Shown here: positions 15,788 to 26,497 of the stretch, piece by piece | Layout of the letters: every line of letters begins with the position of its first letter | How positions within the stretch are numbered: the stretch's first letter is position 1 | Assembly: GCA_016789865.1 (NCBI GenBank) | Contig: JAEUPC010000207.1 | Location: 1-36,588, forward strand | Source of the DNA: Rubrivivax sp. | Lineage (GTDB): Bacteria > Pseudomonadota > Gammaproteobacteria > Burkholderiales > Burkholderiaceae_C | Length of the DNA stretch: 36,588 nucleotides | Reading direction: 5' to 3' | Made by a program: the position numbers and the translations under genes | The notes under the pieces: model-generated | Databases searched by the model: none | What the model was told of the DNA's origin: nothing | The model's input: only the letters and a program-made list of their open reading frames with translations

Positions 15788-17884
15788 ATGATCAATCAAC
15801 CGAAACGAACCGGCGCCGTGCCGGGCTGGCCGCTGAAGGCCACAGCCCTCGCTGCCTGCCTGTGTGCCGCGCCTCCGTTGCGGGCGCAAGGCATGCCGGC
15901 GAGCGAAACCGTCGTCATCACCGGCAACCCGCTGGGTGCCGAGCGCACCTTGCAGCCCGCCGTGGTGCTGGGCGGCACGGGGCTCGTGCTGCGGCGCAGT
16001 GCCACGCTGGGCGAGACGCTCGATGGCCTGCCCGGCGTCGCGGCCTCCGGCTTCGGGCCGAACGCCAGCCGGCCGGTGATCCGCGGCCTCGACGGCGACC
16101 GCGTGCGCCTGCTGGAGAACGGCGGCGCCTCGGTCGACGCCAGCAGCCTGAGCTTCGACCACGCCCCGGCCATCGACCCGCTGAGGGTGGAGCGGCTGGA
16201 GGTGCTGCGCGGCCCGGCGGTGCTGCTGTACGGCGGCAGTGCCGCGGGCGGCGTGGTCAACGCCATCGACAACCGCATTCCGCGCAGCGTGCCGGCACCG
16301 TTCTCGGCACGTGCGGAGCTGCGCGCCGGCGGTGCCGCCAGCGAGCGCGGCGGCGCCACGGTTCTGGAGGGCCTGATCGGACGCGGCGGCGGCATCAGCA
16401 GCATCGGCGGCGGCCTCGCATGGCATGTGGACGCCTTCAGCCGCCGCACCGACAACCCGAAAGTGCCGCGCCACACGCCCGTGCAAGACGGCGTGCCGCT
16501 GGCCGAAGCCGACCGGGTGCGCAACGCAGCCGCGTGGGCCGAGGGCGGCGCGCTGGGGGCCTCGTTCGTCGGCGCGGCGGGCTATGCGGGCGTGTCCAGC
16601 GAAGCCCATCGCCACCGCTACGGCGTCCCCGTCGAGCCCGACGTCACCATCCGCATGCAGCGCGAGCGGCACGCCGTGTCCGCCGGCTGGAAGCCGGGCG
16701 CCTTCGGCCTGGAGCGCGTGGCCTTGGACGCTGCGCGCACCAACTACCGCCACGAGGAGGTGGAAGGCAGCGGCGAAGTCGGCACCGTGTTCAAGAGCCG
16801 CGGCAACGACGCGCGTATCGAAGTCCAGCATGCGCCGTGGGCCGGATTGCGCGGCGTGGTTGGCGCGCAGTGGGAGGCGCTGGCCTTCTCGGCACTGGGG
16901 GAAGAGGCCTTCGTGCCGGGCACGAAGACCCGCCAGCAGGCGCTGTTCGTGTTCGAGGAGCTGGCGCTGCCCGGAGGCGTCGTGCTCAGCGGCGGCGCGC
17001 GCGCCGAGCGCGTGCGCGTGGCCAGCGATGGCGATGCGCCCGATGCGGCCGAAGTGCGCTTCGGTGCGCCCGCGGCGCGCAGCTTCTCACCGCGCAGTGC
17101 GGCGTTCGGGTTGCGCATGCCGCTTCGCGGCGGCTTCGCGGCCACGGCATCGCTGGCCAGCAGCCAGCGCGCCCCCACCTACTACGAGCTGTTCGCCAAC
17201 GGCGTGCACGTGGCCACCGGGGCACTCGAGGTGGGTGATGCCTCGCTGGCCACCGAGCGCAGCCGCCATGCCGAAGCCGGCGTGGCGTGGGTCAGCGGGC
17301 CGCACAAGGTGGAGGTGCAGGTGTTCACCACGCGCTTTGCCGACTACATCGCGCTGGACGCCACCGGCAACGACGCCGTCGTGCCGCCGCAGGTGCCGGG
17401 CGACCCGCCCGAGGTGTTTCCGGAGTACGCGTTCCGCGCGGTGCGCGCCCGGCTCACCGGCTTCGAGGTCGAGGCGCGCACGCGGCTGGTGGCCGGGGCG
17501 CCGCTGCAGGCCGACCTCGGCCTCACGCTCGACCAGGTGCGCGGCAGCAACCTCACCACCGGTGAACCGCTGCCACGCATCGCACCGTTGCGCGCGCGGC
17601 TGGCGCTGGACCTTGCGCGCGGCGCGCTGCGCGGCGGCGTGGTGGTGCGGCATGCGGCGAAGCAGGCGCGCGTGCCCGCGACCGACGCGCCGACCGCCGG
17701 CTACACGATGCTCGACCTGTGGGCAATGCTCACGCTGCCGTGGCCCGGCGAGGCGAGTGTGATCGCGCGGGTGGGCAACGTCACCGACCGGCTCGGCTAC
17801 AACGCCGCGGCCATTGCCACCGCGCGCCGGCTGACACCGTTGCCCGGCCGCGCGGCCAGCGTGGTGATGGGCTGGCGCTGGTGA
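15788..17884 (+). CDS. TonB-dependent outer-membrane receptor, ZnuD-like
   Basis: 698 residues. Signal peptide about 1-33 (cleavage near LRAQ), TonB-box-like ETVVITG (about 39-45), then the plug domain with TLGETLDGLPGVAASGFGPN and RPVIRGLDGDRVRLLENG. Next comes the VERLEVLRGPAVLLYGG signature, followed by a 22-strand barrel ending in the aromatic residue Trp. The plug sequence is the one I associate with ZnuD-type zinc receptors. Few His-rich loops are present (only EAHRHRYG in the barrel), so zinc is likely but not certain. Start MINQPKRT at 15788; the upstream in-frame extension lacks any signal. Preceded by a His-rich exported protein, which fits metal uptake. No Zur-like box was found. 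Confidence 0.88.
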   Translation: MINQPKRTGAVPGWPLKATALAACLCAAPPLRAQGMPASETVVITGNPLGAERTLQPAVVLGGTGLVLRRSATLGETLDGLPGVAASGFGPNASRPVIRGLDGDRVRLLENGGASVDASSLSFDHAPAIDPLRVERLEVLRGPAVLLYGGSAAGGVVNAIDNRIPRSVPAPFSARAELRAGGAASERGGATVLEGLIGRGGGISSIGGGLAWHVDAFSRRTDNPKVPRHTPVQDGVPLAEADRVRNAAAWAEGGALGASFVGAAGYAGVSSEAHRHRYGVPVEPDVTIRMQRERHAVSAGWKPGAFGLERVALDAARTNYRHEEVEGSGEVGTVFKSRGNDARIEVQHAPWAGLRGVVGAQWEALAFSALGEEAFVPGTKTRQQALFVFEELALPGGVVLSGGARAERVRVASDGDAPDAAEVRFGAPAARSFSPRSAAFGLRMPLRGGFAATASLASSQRAPTYYELFANGVHVATGALEVGDASLATERSRHAEAGVAWVSGPHKVEVQVFTTRFADYIALDATGNDAVVPPQVPGDPPEVFPEYAFRAVRARLTGFEVEARTRLVAGAPLQADLGLTLDQVRGSNLTTGEPLPRIAPLRARLALDLARGALRGGVVVRHAAKQARVPATDAPTAGYTMLDLWAMLTLPWPGEASVIARVGNVTDRLGYNAAAIATARRLTPLPGRAASVVMGWRW

Positions 17885-18025
17885 GGAGCCGTTGAAGTGC
17901 GGGGCGGTCCAGGCGCGCGCGCCCGCCAGCGGGCTGCCTCGTTGCGTCGCCGCCTTTTCGTCCGGGCGCCTCTGTGCCTGCATGTCAGGGCGGAGGGCGT
18001 CGGGGTGTCGGGGCGCCCAGGCGCG

Positions 18026-18667
18026 CTACGGCGCCAGCCGCTCCCGCACCCAGTGCCCGTCTTCGAGCCGGTAGACGAGCCGGTCGTGCAGCCGGCTCCT
18101 GCGCCCCTGCCAGAACTCCCAGCGCTCGGGCCGCAGGCGGTAGCCGCCCCAGTGCGGCGGGCGCGGCGGGTGCAGACCATGGCGCGCCGCGGCCTTGGCG
18201 GCCTCGGCCACCAGCACGGCCCGCGAGCTGATGACGCGGCTTTGCGGCGAGGCCCACGCGCCCAGGCGTGAATCGAGCGGGCGCGTGGCGTAGTACGCGT
18301 CGCTGTCCTCGGCGCTGGTCTTCTCGACGGGGCCCTCGATGCGCACCACGCGCTCCAGCGCCACCCAGTGGAACTGCAGCGCGGCGTGCGGGTGGGCCGC
18401 GAGCTCCTGGCCCTTGCGGCTTTCGTAGTTCGTGTACCAGGCGATGCCGCGGGCGTCCACGCCCTTGGCCAGCACGATGCGGGTGGAGGGGCGGCCGTCG
18501 GCCGCCACCGTGGCCAGCGTCATCGCGGTGGGCTCGGGCAGCTTGGCCGCGAAGGCCTCGTCCAGCCAGCGCTGGAACTGCACCAGCGGCTCGCCGGCCG
18601 CGGCGTGCTCTTCGAGCTCGCCGCGCTCGTAGCTCTTGCGTTCGCCGCCGAGGTCGGGCGTGCTCAT
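18026..18667 (-). CDS. pdxH: Pyridoxamine 5'-phosphate oxidase
   Basis: 213 residues, close to the usual about 218. FMN enzyme that makes pyridoxal 5'-phosphate from pyridoxine/pyridoxamine 5'-phosphate. Diagnostic segments: RIVLAKGVD and [12 protein letters not shown] (FMN site), [25 protein letters not shown], and the C-terminal [14 protein letters not shown]...RLAP that closes the active site. Start [13 protein letters not shown] at 18667; the longer open frame upstream runs into the neighbour. It is 22 bp downstream of the BamE-like gene on the same strand and converges with the TonB receptor gene. Confidence 0.95.
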   Translation of the reverse strand: MSTPDLGGERKSYERGELEEHAAAGEPLVQFQRWLDEAFAAKLPEPTAMTLATVAADGRPSTRIVLAKGVDARGIAWYTNYESRKGQELAAHPHAALQFHWVALERVVRIEGPVEKTSAEDSDAYYATRPLDSRLGAWASPQSRVISSRAVLVAEAAKAAARHGLHPPRPPHWGGYRLRPERWEFWQGRRSRLHDRLVYRLEDGHWVRERLAP

Positions 18668-18689
18668 CGGGGCCTTTCGGTGCAGCCGC

Positions 18690-19271
18690 TCATTGCGGCA
18701 GGAAGACGCGCTGCAGCGTCTGGGCGGCGCCTTCCACCAGCCGCACGCGGCCGGCGTCGTCGAAGTACACCTGAAAGGGCTCGAAGCTGCCGAGCCAGTA
18801 GCGCCAGATGTTTGCGTCGGAGCGTGGGTTCTCGCTGGCGATCGGCCAGCCCAGCGCCATCGCCACCTGCTCGCGCGACAGGCCCAGCGTGATGCGGGCA
18901 CTGTAGACGGCGTTGCGCGCCGTGGCCGGCAGCGTGGCCAGCGCCTTGCGCGGGTCTTCGGGCACGATGTACTTGCGCTGGAACGCCTCCAGTTCGAGAT
19001 CGCGGCTGTAGTCGTTGCCCAGCGCCATGCGCCGGCCGTCTTCAAGCTCGATGTACACGCGCTGGCGCCCGAAACCGCGCACCACCACCCGCGTGCCCAG
19101 CGGCACGATGAACTTGCCCGGCTCGGCGTAGTTGGCGTCGCTGATCCAGCTGCCGTCGCTGCGCAGGTTGCAGCACAGATAGCCCACGGTCCCTTCCTGC
19201 GCCCATGCCGGCAAGGCTGCGGTGCTGCACAGGGTGGCGATGAGCAGACAAGTTAGGGGGGCGCGGCTCAT
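18690..19271 (-). CDS. Exported protein with BamE/OmlA-like C-terminal domain
   Basis: 193 residues. Signal peptide 1-25 ending PAWAQ, then a mature start containing adjacent cysteines ([10 protein letters not shown]). An SH3-like beta segment follows ([26 protein letters not shown]). The C-terminal domain has [21 protein letters not shown] followed by a Trp/Tyr beta hairpin and [14 protein letters not shown], the usual BamE/OmlA pattern. A Cys at LIATLC inside the signal is a poor lipobox, so a soluble periplasmic form is more likely. Function unknown; not the housekeeping BamE, which is shorter and a lipoprotein. It is followed after 22 bp by pdxH. Confidence 0.75.
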   Translation of the reverse strand: MSRAPLTCLLIATLCSTAALPAWAQEGTVGYLCCNLRSDGSWISDANYAEPGKFIVPLGTRVVVRGFGRQRVYIELEDGRRMALGNDYSRDLELEAFQRKYIVPEDPRKALATLPATARNAVYSARITLGLSREQVAMALGWPIASENPRSDANIWRYWLGSFEPFQVYFDDAGRVRLVEGAAQTLQRVFLPQ

Positions 19272-19385
19272 CGAGCCAGTATAGACAGCGCTCACATCCA
19301 GCCCGCGTGTCGAAGGCGCGGGCCGAAGTTCCTCGGCCAGGCTGAGTGATTGCCCGGCCCGGTGCATCCCCTTAGGTGGAACGCC

Positions 19386-19406
19386 GTAAGTACAGCTCCC
19401 ACTTAC
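19386..19406. promoter_or_regulatory. Inverted repeat GTAAGT-N9-ACTTAC
   Basis: Six-base perfect arms 96 bp before the nucleotidyltransferase start, inside the 230-bp gap 19272-19501 between divergent genes. It could be an operator. Nothing else clear is seen in this gap. Confidence 0.35.
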
Positions 19407-19501
19407 TGCACCGCAGCGACGGCCGCATTCTTCGCGGCCACAGGGGGTCGACAACAAGAAAGGATCGCGCCGAGGCAGGTGCCGGCGGTGCGGTGGCGAG
19501 C

Positions 19502-20119
19502 ATGAGGTTCCGTCCAACCGTCATCGTGGTGGCCGCGGGCCGCGGCAGCCGGTTTGTGGCCGATACCCACAAGCTGGAGCAGCCCTTCGGCGGCGCCACG
19601 GTGCTGGGCTGCACGCTGCGCAACGCGGTGCAAAGCCAGTTGCCCGTGCTGCTGGTGACGACCCGCAGTCTCGCCGCGGGGGCCGCCCTGCACGTGGCCC
19701 GCCGCGACATGCTGGTGCTTGCCGACGACGAGGCGGCGCGCGGCATGGGCCACTCCATCGCTGCCGGCGTGGCCGAGCGTTCCGGCGCGCCGGGCTGGCT
19801 GGTGCTGCCGGCCGACATGCCGCTGGTGCAGCCGGGCACGATGCTGGCCGTGGCCCAGGCGCTGGAAAACCACGCCGTGGTCTATGCGCAGCATCAGGGG
19901 CGGCGTGGGCACCCCGTGGGCTTTTCTGCCGAGCTGTACTCCGAGCTCGTGCGGTTGAGCGGGGACGAAGGCGCCAGGCGCATCGTGGCGCGCTACCCCG
20001 CCTTCGGGCAGGAGGTGGCCGATGCCGGAGTGCTGGTGGACATCGACACGCCGGCCGACCTGGAGGCCGCGCGCTTCCTGCTCGGCGCGCGCGGGTCGCT
20101 GACGCAGTCGCCGGTGTAG
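19502..20119 (+). CDS. MobA/MocA-like nucleotidyltransferase
   Basis: 205 residues. NTP_transf_3 fold: N-terminal nucleotide loop VVAAGRGSRF (9-18), the conserved Lys in THKLEQPFGG, ADDEAARGMGHSIAAGV, the metal Asp in LVLPADMPLV, RGHPVGFS and a final DIDTPADLEAA. This is the MocA/MobA pattern (cytidylyl or guanylyl transfer to molybdopterin). No molybdenum enzyme or XdhC gene is in the window, so the exact acceptor stays open. ATG at 19502 is the first sensible start; the in-frame stretch upstream has no family match. Confidence 0.82.
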   Translation: MRFRPTVIVVAAGRGSRFVADTHKLEQPFGGATVLGCTLRNAVQSQLPVLLVTTRSLAAGAALHVARRDMLVLADDEAARGMGHSIAAGVAERSGAPGWLVLPADMPLVQPGTMLAVAQALENHAVVYAQHQGRRGHPVGFSAELYSELVRLSGDEGARRIVARYPAFGQEVADAGVLVDIDTPADLEAARFLLGARGSLTQSPV

Positions 20120-20124
20120 GCGCG

Positions 20125-20143
20125 CGCCGCCCGCCCTGCGGCG
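20125..20143. terminator. Hairpin between convergent genes
   Basis: Six-base stem CGCCGC/GCGGCG with a 7-base loop in the 36-bp gap between two convergent genes. There is no T run, so factor-independent termination is uncertain. Confidence 0.3.
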
Positions 20144-20155
20144 GCGCCGGCAGGC

Positions 20156-20764
20156 CTACAGCAGCCCGTGATGGCGCGCCAGTGCCACCAGCCGTTCGAT
20201 CTCGCGGTCTCGCACGCCGCGCGCGCGCAGCGCGGCGCCGGTTTCGGCCAGGTACTCCAGCGTGGTGCCGTAGCGACCGCGCGCATGCCGCAGGATGTGC
20301 AGCATCTGGGCGTCGGCCAGCCGCGGCAGGCAGGCCGGGCTGGTGCGCGCCAGCGTGAAGGCCAGCGCGAGCACGGGGCCCTGTGCCGTGCGGCAAGGCA
20401 CGAGCCGCGCGTCGTAGACGCCGGTGGGCATCTCGCGCGCCCACAGGCGTTCCAGTTCGGCCTCGGCGCGCTCGGCGTGAAGGCGATAGACGGCGCCGTG
20501 GCAGGCGCCGCCGGGCAGCAGCGCGAAGACGAGCCCGGGCTCTTCGGGCGTGCCACGGTTGACGCGCGAGCGCATGCGCAGTGCGCGGTGCCAGCCGCGC
20601 AGCAGCGCCGGGCGGTGCTCGGCGGCCTCGAACTCGGGCCGCCACAACAGCGAGGCGTAGCCGAACACCCACCATTGCGGCTCGCGCTGCCAGCGCCGCC
20701 GCAACAGCGTCAACTGCTCGGCCGGGTCGCGCACGATGAGCTCGGGCGGCAGCGGGGTCGACAT
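20156..20764 (-). CDS. chaC: ChaC-like gamma-glutamylcyclotransferase
   Basis: 202 residues. Gamma-glutamylcyclotransferase fold enzyme that releases 5-oxoproline from glutathione. The family nucleotide/substrate loop appears as [15 protein letters not shown] (about 32-46, usually YGSL), and the [16 protein letters not shown] segment holds the expected catalytic-region Glu. GAVYRL and a C-terminal helix ending in the phrase [10 protein letters not shown] are also typical. Start [11 protein letters not shown] at 20764. It diverges from edd across 112 bp that hold the HexR-type operator. Confidence 0.88.
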   Translation of the reverse strand: MSTPLPPELIVRDPAEQLTLLRRRWQREPQWWVFGYASLLWRPEFEAAEHRPALLRGWHRALRMRSRVNRGTPEEPGLVFALLPGGACHGAVYRLHAERAEAELERLWAREMPTGVYDARLVPCRTAQGPVLALAFTLARTSPACLPRLADAQMLHILRHARGRYGTTLEYLAETGAALRARGVRDREIERLVALARHHGLL

Positions 20765-20835
20765 GGGTGGCGATTGTCGCCAGCGCCGCCCTGCACCGCA
20801 GGTGAGGCGGCCGGCTTCCAGGCGAAGGGCGCCGG

Positions 20836-20870
20836 ATTGTCTTGACGATGTAATCCGATTACAAGACAAT
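20836..20870 (+). promoter_or_regulatory. edd promoter with HexR-type operator
   Basis: Perfect 15-bp palindrome TGTAATCCGATTACA (20849-20863) matches the HexR consensus TGTAAT-N3-ATTACA known for Entner-Doudoroff genes. It fills the spacer of a good sigma-70 promoter: -35 TTGACG (20842-20847), 17 bp, -10 GACAAT (20865-20870). HexR bound here would block RNA polymerase until KDPG accumulates. A second perfect dyad, ATTGTCTTG (20836-20844) with CAAGACAAT (20862-20870), overlaps both promoter boxes and is centred 3 bp away, so another regulator may also bind. Confidence 0.85.
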
Positions 20871-20876
20871 GATCAT

Positions 20877-22745
<1,869 letters not shown>

Positions 22746-22788
22746 GCCGGCGGCGCGAGCCGCTGCGGGTGATGAAGGAGCAACGACA

Positions 22789-23436
22789 GTGACGACCAAC
22801 CCAGCCGCGACCGACCTCGCGCCCATCGACCTCGCACGCCACGGCCCGGTGATCCCGGTCATCGTCATCGAGCACCTGGCCCACGCCGTGCCGCTGGCTC
22901 AGGCGCTGGTGGCCGGCGGCGTGAAGGTGCTCGAAGTGACTCTGCGCAGCCCCGTGGCGCTGGCCGCCATCGAGGCGATGGCGCGTGCTGTGCCCGAGGC
23001 CATCGTCGGTGTCGGCACGCTGCGCAGCGCTGCCGACGTGCACGCGGCGCGCAACGCCGGCGCGCGCTTCGGCGTCAGCCCGGGCTACACCGGCGCCATC
23101 GGTGCGGCCTGCCGCGACGCCGGCCTGCCGCTGCTGCCCGGCGTGGCCACCGCCGGCGAAGTGATGGCCGCCAGCGCCGATGGCCACGACTTCCTGAAGT
23201 TCTTCCCCGCCAGTGCGGCCGGCGGCGTGCCGATGCTGAAGGCGCTGGCCGGGCCGTTTTCCGACATCGCGTTCTGCCCCACCGGCGGCATCAGCGCCGA
23301 GACGGCGCCGCAGTACCTGGCGCTGCCCAACGTGCGCGTGGTCGGCGGCTCGTGGCTGACGCCGGCCGACGCGTTGCGCGCCGGCGACTGGGCGCGCATC
23401 ACGCGCCTGGCGCGCGAGGCGCAGGCCTTGCGTTAG
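22789..23436 (+). CDS. eda: KDPG aldolase
   Basis: 215 residues. It cleaves KDPG to pyruvate and glyceraldehyde-3-phosphate. Active-site Glu49 (VLEVTLRS) and Schiff-base Lys137 (DFLKFFPAS) are present, with the phosphate-site GVGTLRS and CPTGGI segments. Start GTG at 22789 preceded by AAGGAG with 8-base spacing; longer in-frame sequence upstream overlaps edd and is ignored. Second gene of the edd-eda operon, so it should share the HexR control. Confidence 0.95.
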   Translation: MTTNPAATDLAPIDLARHGPVIPVIVIEHLAHAVPLAQALVAGGVKVLEVTLRSPVALAAIEAMARAVPEAIVGVGTLRSAADVHAARNAGARFGVSPGYTGAIGAACRDAGLPLLPGVATAGEVMAASADGHDFLKFFPASAAGGVPMLKALAGPFSDIAFCPTGGISAETAPQYLALPNVRVVGGSWLTPADALRAGDWARITRLAREAQALR

Positions 23437-23450
23437 CGGCAGCGCACCGG

Positions 23451-23469
23451 GGCCGGCGGCGCGCCGGCC
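23451..23469. terminator. GC-rich hairpin after eda
   Basis: Perfect 7-bp stem GGCCGGC/GCCGGCC with a 5-base loop, 14 bp after the eda stop and 43 bp before the end of the convergent DUF3617 gene. It could serve both directions. There is no T run. Confidence 0.4.
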
Positions 23470-23512
23470 GGCACGTCACAACCAGTGCCGGTGTGCGCCT
23501 CCCCATGGCGCG

Positions 23513-24076
23513 CTACTTGATCGGCTTCAGCTCGCCGCACTCCTTGCCGAGCCAGCGGCTTTGGCTTTGCATCTCCATGCGCATCGTCTGCCCCTGGCGC
23601 GTGGCGTTGACGAACATCTTGCCGCGCGTCTCGGTTTCGCTGACCAGGGTGAACTCGCCCTCGCCATCGGCGGTGCTGCCGTCGCGCTGGCAGCTGAACT
23701 TGAAGCGCACGGTGTTGCCGCTGCGCGAGTGGCCGGTGGCCTTGCAGTTGCTGTCGCCGGGGTTGAACTCGTCGCGCGCGGCCATCTCGGGCGAGATGCA
23801 GCTGCGCACGGTGTTGGGCTTGCCGGCCGCCATGCCCACGCCCTGGCGCGCCATCATCGCCTCGATCTGCGCGCGCTGCTCGGGCGGCATGGCCGCCAGT
23901 TGCGCCTGCATCTGCGCCATCGCGGCTTCGACCTGGCCGCCGCTGGACTTCATCGACACCGAGTTCTCCCACAGGCCGGGGCGAACCTTCTGGGCGTGCG
24001 CGCCGCCGCTGAATGCCAGCGCGAGCAGGGCCCCGGCCAGCAGCTGAGGAAAGGCGGGCAGGGTGATGCGGATCAT
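23513..24076 (-). CDS. DUF3617 exported protein
   Basis: 187 residues. Signal peptide 1-28 (AFSGGAHAQ), then KVRPGLWENSVSMK, the PGLWE start motif of DUF3617. A Met/Gln/Ala-rich helix follows (about 48-80), then a beta-rich domain with two Cys pairs (RSCISPEM...NCKATG, FKFSCQRDG, GKECGELKP). Members are periplasmic and of unknown function. ATG preceded by AAGGAG at good spacing. It lies downstream of the PaiB-like gene on the same strand with a 47-bp gap. Confidence 0.85.
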   Translation of the reverse strand: MIRITLPAFPQLLAGALLALAFSGGAHAQKVRPGLWENSVSMKSSGGQVEAAMAQMQAQLAAMPPEQRAQIEAMMARQGVGMAAGKPNTVRSCISPEMAARDEFNPGDSNCKATGHSRSGNTVRFKFSCQRDGSTADGEGEFTLVSETETRGKMFVNATRQGQTMRMEMQSQSRWLGKECGELKPIK

Positions 24077-24123
24077 GGCGGATCTCCTTGGCAGCACCGT
24101 CGGCGGCCGGCGTGGATGGCCGC

Positions 24124-24732
24124 CTAGCGGGGTGGATCGATGACCAGCGCGGCCATCGGATGCGGGCCCAGGGCGCGGGCCACGCCTTCGCGATCGTCGG
24201 CCGAACGATTCTGGCTCGCCTTGACCTTGGTCACCAGCCGCTGGACCGCGATCTCGATGCCAACGATGGCACGCATCATCTGTTCGAGGTAGTCGGCAGG
24301 CGCGTCGGCCAGCGACCACGGGCGCGGCTGGCTCGCCTCGTGGCGCGCGGTGAGCTGCGGCAGGAACTCGCGCAGCCAGTCGGGGTCGTCGTGCGCCTGC
24401 AGCGTGCCGTGCGCGTGCACGACCACGTAGTTCCAGGTCGGTACGGCCTTGTGCGTGGCGGCCTTGCTCGGGTACCAGTTGGGGCTGACGTAGGCCTGCG
24501 CACCGCCGAACACGGCCAGCACCGGGCGGCCCGCCGCGGTGCGCCACAGCGGATTCGCGCGCGCGACGTGGCCGCGCAGGCAGCGGCGCGCAGCATCCCA
24601 CAGCAGCGGCAGCGGGTCGGCGTCGAGGCCGCCGTCGCTGCCGTGGTAGACGATGTGCGCCAGCGGGTGCTCGTGCAGCAAGCCGGCGAGCGCGGCCTCG
24701 TCGTGGCTTTCGAAGTGGCGGGGCAGGTACAT
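24124..24732 (-). CDS. PaiB-like FMN-binding protein
   Basis: 202 residues, start MYLPRHFESHDEAALAGLL as in the PaiB family, with the split-barrel FMN-binding motifs GHVARANPLW, YVSPNWYPSK and VPTWNYVVVHAHG. In Bacillus PaiB was described as a negative regulator of sporulation and protease genes; in Gram-negatives its role is unknown, so the regulator label should be read loosely. It sits 18 bp after the glyoxalase gene, probably in one transcript. Confidence 0.9.
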   Translation of the reverse strand: MYLPRHFESHDEAALAGLLHEHPLAHIVYHGSDGGLDADPLPLLWDAARRCLRGHVARANPLWRTAAGRPVLAVFGGAQAYVSPNWYPSKAATHKAVPTWNYVVVHAHGTLQAHDDPDWLREFLPQLTARHEASQPRPWSLADAPADYLEQMMRAIVGIEIAVQRLVTKVKASQNRSADDREGVARALGPHPMAALVIDPPR

Positions 24733-24750
24733 GCGCAGCGCCGGGCCAGC

Positions 24751-25149
24751 TCAGCTGTCGCGCTGGATCAGCTCGATCTTGTAGCCGTCGGGGTCGGTGA
24801 TGAAGGCGATGACCGTGGTGCCGCCCTTCACCGGGCCGGGCTCGCGCGTGATGGCGCCGCCCAGCTGCGCGGCCTTCCCGCGCACCGCCGCACAGGTGGC
24901 GGCGACATCGGCCACGCCGATGGCGATGTGGCCGAAGGCGGTGCCGAGCTCGTAGGCGTCGACGCCGTAGTTGTAGGTCAGCTCGATCTCGGCGTGCTCG
25001 GGGTTGCGGCCGTAGCCGACGAACGCGAGGTCGTACTTCTGCTCCGGGCGCTGGGTGGTGCGCAGCAACTGCATGCCCAGCACCTGGGTGTAGAAGTCGA
25101 TCGAGCGCTGCAGGTGGCCGACGCGCAGCATGGTGTGGAGGACTCTCAT
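24751..25149 (-). CDS. gloA: Lactoylglutathione lyase (glyoxalase I)
   Basis: 132 residues. Converts the methylglyoxal-glutathione adduct to S-lactoylglutathione. Metal ligands line up with the bacterial Ni-type enzyme: His5, Glu56 (AEIELTYN), His74 (FGHIAIGV) and Glu126 (GYKIELIQR). Start [10 protein letters not shown] at 25149; the long in-frame upstream extension is a shadow of the thioesterase gene. It is 44 bp downstream of the thioesterase gene and 18 bp before the PaiB-like gene, suggesting a stress/detoxification transcript. Confidence 0.95.
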   Translation of the reverse strand: MRVLHTMLRVGHLQRSIDFYTQVLGMQLLRTTQRPEQKYDLAFVGYGRNPEHAEIELTYNYGVDAYELGTAFGHIAIGVADVAATCAAVRGKAAQLGGAITREPGPVKGGTTVIAFITDPDGYKIELIQRDS

Positions 25150-25193
25150 GGCGCGCATTCTCGCGCGGATCGTCCTCTCTCCCGTTCTCTGTC

Positions 25194-25781
25194 TCAGGGC
25201 CGGGCCGGCGGCAGGTCGAAGACCAGGCAGGTGGTGGTGCCGTGGGCGTACAGCGTGCCGTCCGGGCCCACCAGCCGTGCCTCGGCGGTGGCCATCTGCC
25301 GGCCGCAGTGGATGACCTGCCCCTCGGCGCGCACACGCTGCACCTGCGGGCCGATGCCGCGCACGAGATGGATGTTGATCTGCGAGGTGGTGTAGGCGCG
25401 CCCGGCCGGCATCAGCGTGTGCACCGCGCAGCCCAGCGCGGAGTCGAGCAGGGTGGCGTACCAGCCGCCGTGGATGCCGCCCATCGGATTGAAGTACGCC
25501 GGCGCCGGCGTGCCCTGGAAGACCGCGCGGCCTTCGCCCACTTCGACGAGCAGGAAACCCAGCGTGTGGCCGATGGGCGCGGTAGGGCCGCGGCCTTCCT
25601 GCATCGCGCGCAGCATGCTCAGGCCGTCCATGCGCGCCACCTGCTCGCGCGCCGCCACGCCCGGCCCCACGCCGCGGGCATGGCGCTCGCGCAGCGCAGC
25701 CTCTGCGGCGAGCCAGTCGTTCAGCAGCGCGCCGGCGGCGGCTTCGGCGCTTGCGGCCACGGGTGGGATGGGGGTGGGCAT
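25194..25781 (-). CDS. PaaI-type hotdog thioesterase
   Basis: 195 residues. Single hotdog domain with the family motif [23 protein letters not shown] (about 98-120), in which the Gly-Gly-Ile-His-Gly-Gly region forms the thioester site. A helical N-terminal stretch (about 1-60) precedes it. Substrate is an acyl- or aryl-CoA, not identifiable from sequence. It diverges from the MarR gene with only 65 bp between starts; the shared palindrome suggests MarR control of this gene. Confidence 0.85.
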   Translation of the reverse strand: MPTPIPPVAASAEAAAGALLNDWLAAEAALRERHARGVGPGVAAREQVARMDGLSMLRAMQEGRGPTAPIGHTLGFLLVEVGEGRAVFQGTPAPAYFNPMGGIHGGWYATLLDSALGCAVHTLMPAGRAYTTSQINIHLVRGIGPQVQRVRAEGQVIHCGRQMATAEARLVGPDGTLYAHGTTTCLVFDLPPARP

Positions 25782-25822
25782 GGGCCAGTGTGGGGGCGGG
25801 GCGTGGCCTCACCCGCCAGTGA

Positions 25823-25834
25823 TTGCATATGCAA
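25823..25834. promoter_or_regulatory. Palindrome TTGCATATGCAA, candidate MarR operator
   Basis: Perfect 12-bp palindrome between the divergent thioesterase and MarR genes, ending 12 bp before the MarR start. AT-rich palindromes of this size in a GC-rich intergenic region are typical MarR-family operators, usually autoregulatory. Binding by the adjacent regulator is inference. Confidence 0.6.
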
Positions 25835-25846
25835 GTATCATACGCC

Positions 25847-26497
25847 ATGCCTCACGCTCCGCACGCCCCGCCGGCCCCGCTCGCCGCGCCGCAGGCCGCC
25901 ACGGCTGCTGCATCCGCCATGGCTGCCACGGCCCCCGCCGCGGCAGGCAGGCCGCAGGGCTGCACGCACCTCAAGCTGCGCCAGTTGGGCCGGCTGGTGG
26001 CGCGCCACTACGAGGCGCATGTCGCGCCCACGGGCCTGAAGAACATGCAGTACTCGCTGCTGTCGCACGTGGTCAAGCTCGGGCCGCTTCACATGGGCGC
26101 GCTGGCAGCGGCGATGAAGGTGGACGCCTCGACGCTTTCGCGCAATCTGGCGCCGCTGGTCGCGCGCCGTCTGGTCGAAGTTGGCGCCGGCAGCGATCAG
26201 CGCAGCCGCCTGGTCGGTGCCACGCTGGCCGGCCAGGCGCTGCGCGAAGAGGCGCAGCAGGCGTGGAAGCGCGCGCAGTTGGCGCTCAACCGCCGCCTGG
26301 GCGAAGCCCGAGTGGCGGCGCTGCACGCCGCGCTCGAAGAAGCGATGGCCTTGCTCGAAGCCCCAGTGGAAACGGAAACGGCGCTGTGCACTCCGTCGCT
26401 CGGGGCGCCCGCCAGGCCTGCCGAGCGCACCGCGCGTGCGGTGCCGATGGCACCTGCAGCCCGCCCGGCCCGGCCAACGAATGGTGCCTCGACGTGA
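25847..26497 (+). CDS. MarR-family regulator
   Basis: 216 residues. Ala/Pro/His-rich N-terminus (1-38), then the MarR winged helix: [62 protein letters not shown] (recognition helix) and the wing [19 protein letters not shown] low-complexity Ala/Pro tail of about 45 residues follows and is not part of the fold. ATG at 25847 was chosen because the in-frame TTG (25823) and ATG (25829) codons upstream lie inside the palindrome. The stop overlaps the MFS start by 4 bp (GTGA), so regulator and transporter are coupled. Ligand unknown. Confidence 0.9.
   Translation: MPHAPHAPPAPLAAPQAATAAASAMAATAPAAAGRPQGCTHLKLRQLGRLVARHYEAHVAPTGLKNMQYSLLSHVVKLGPLHMGALAAAMKVDASTLSRNLAPLVARRLVEVGAGSDQRSRLVGATLAGQALREEAQQAWKRAQLALNRRLGEARVAALHAALEEAMALLEAPVETETALCTPSLGAPARPAERTARAVPMAPAARPARPTNGAST

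Noticed and set aside
17921-17934. Stem GCCCGC/GCGGGC after the TonB receptor gene
   Set aside because: The loop is only two bases and there is no T run; GC-rich DNA gives many such matches by chance.
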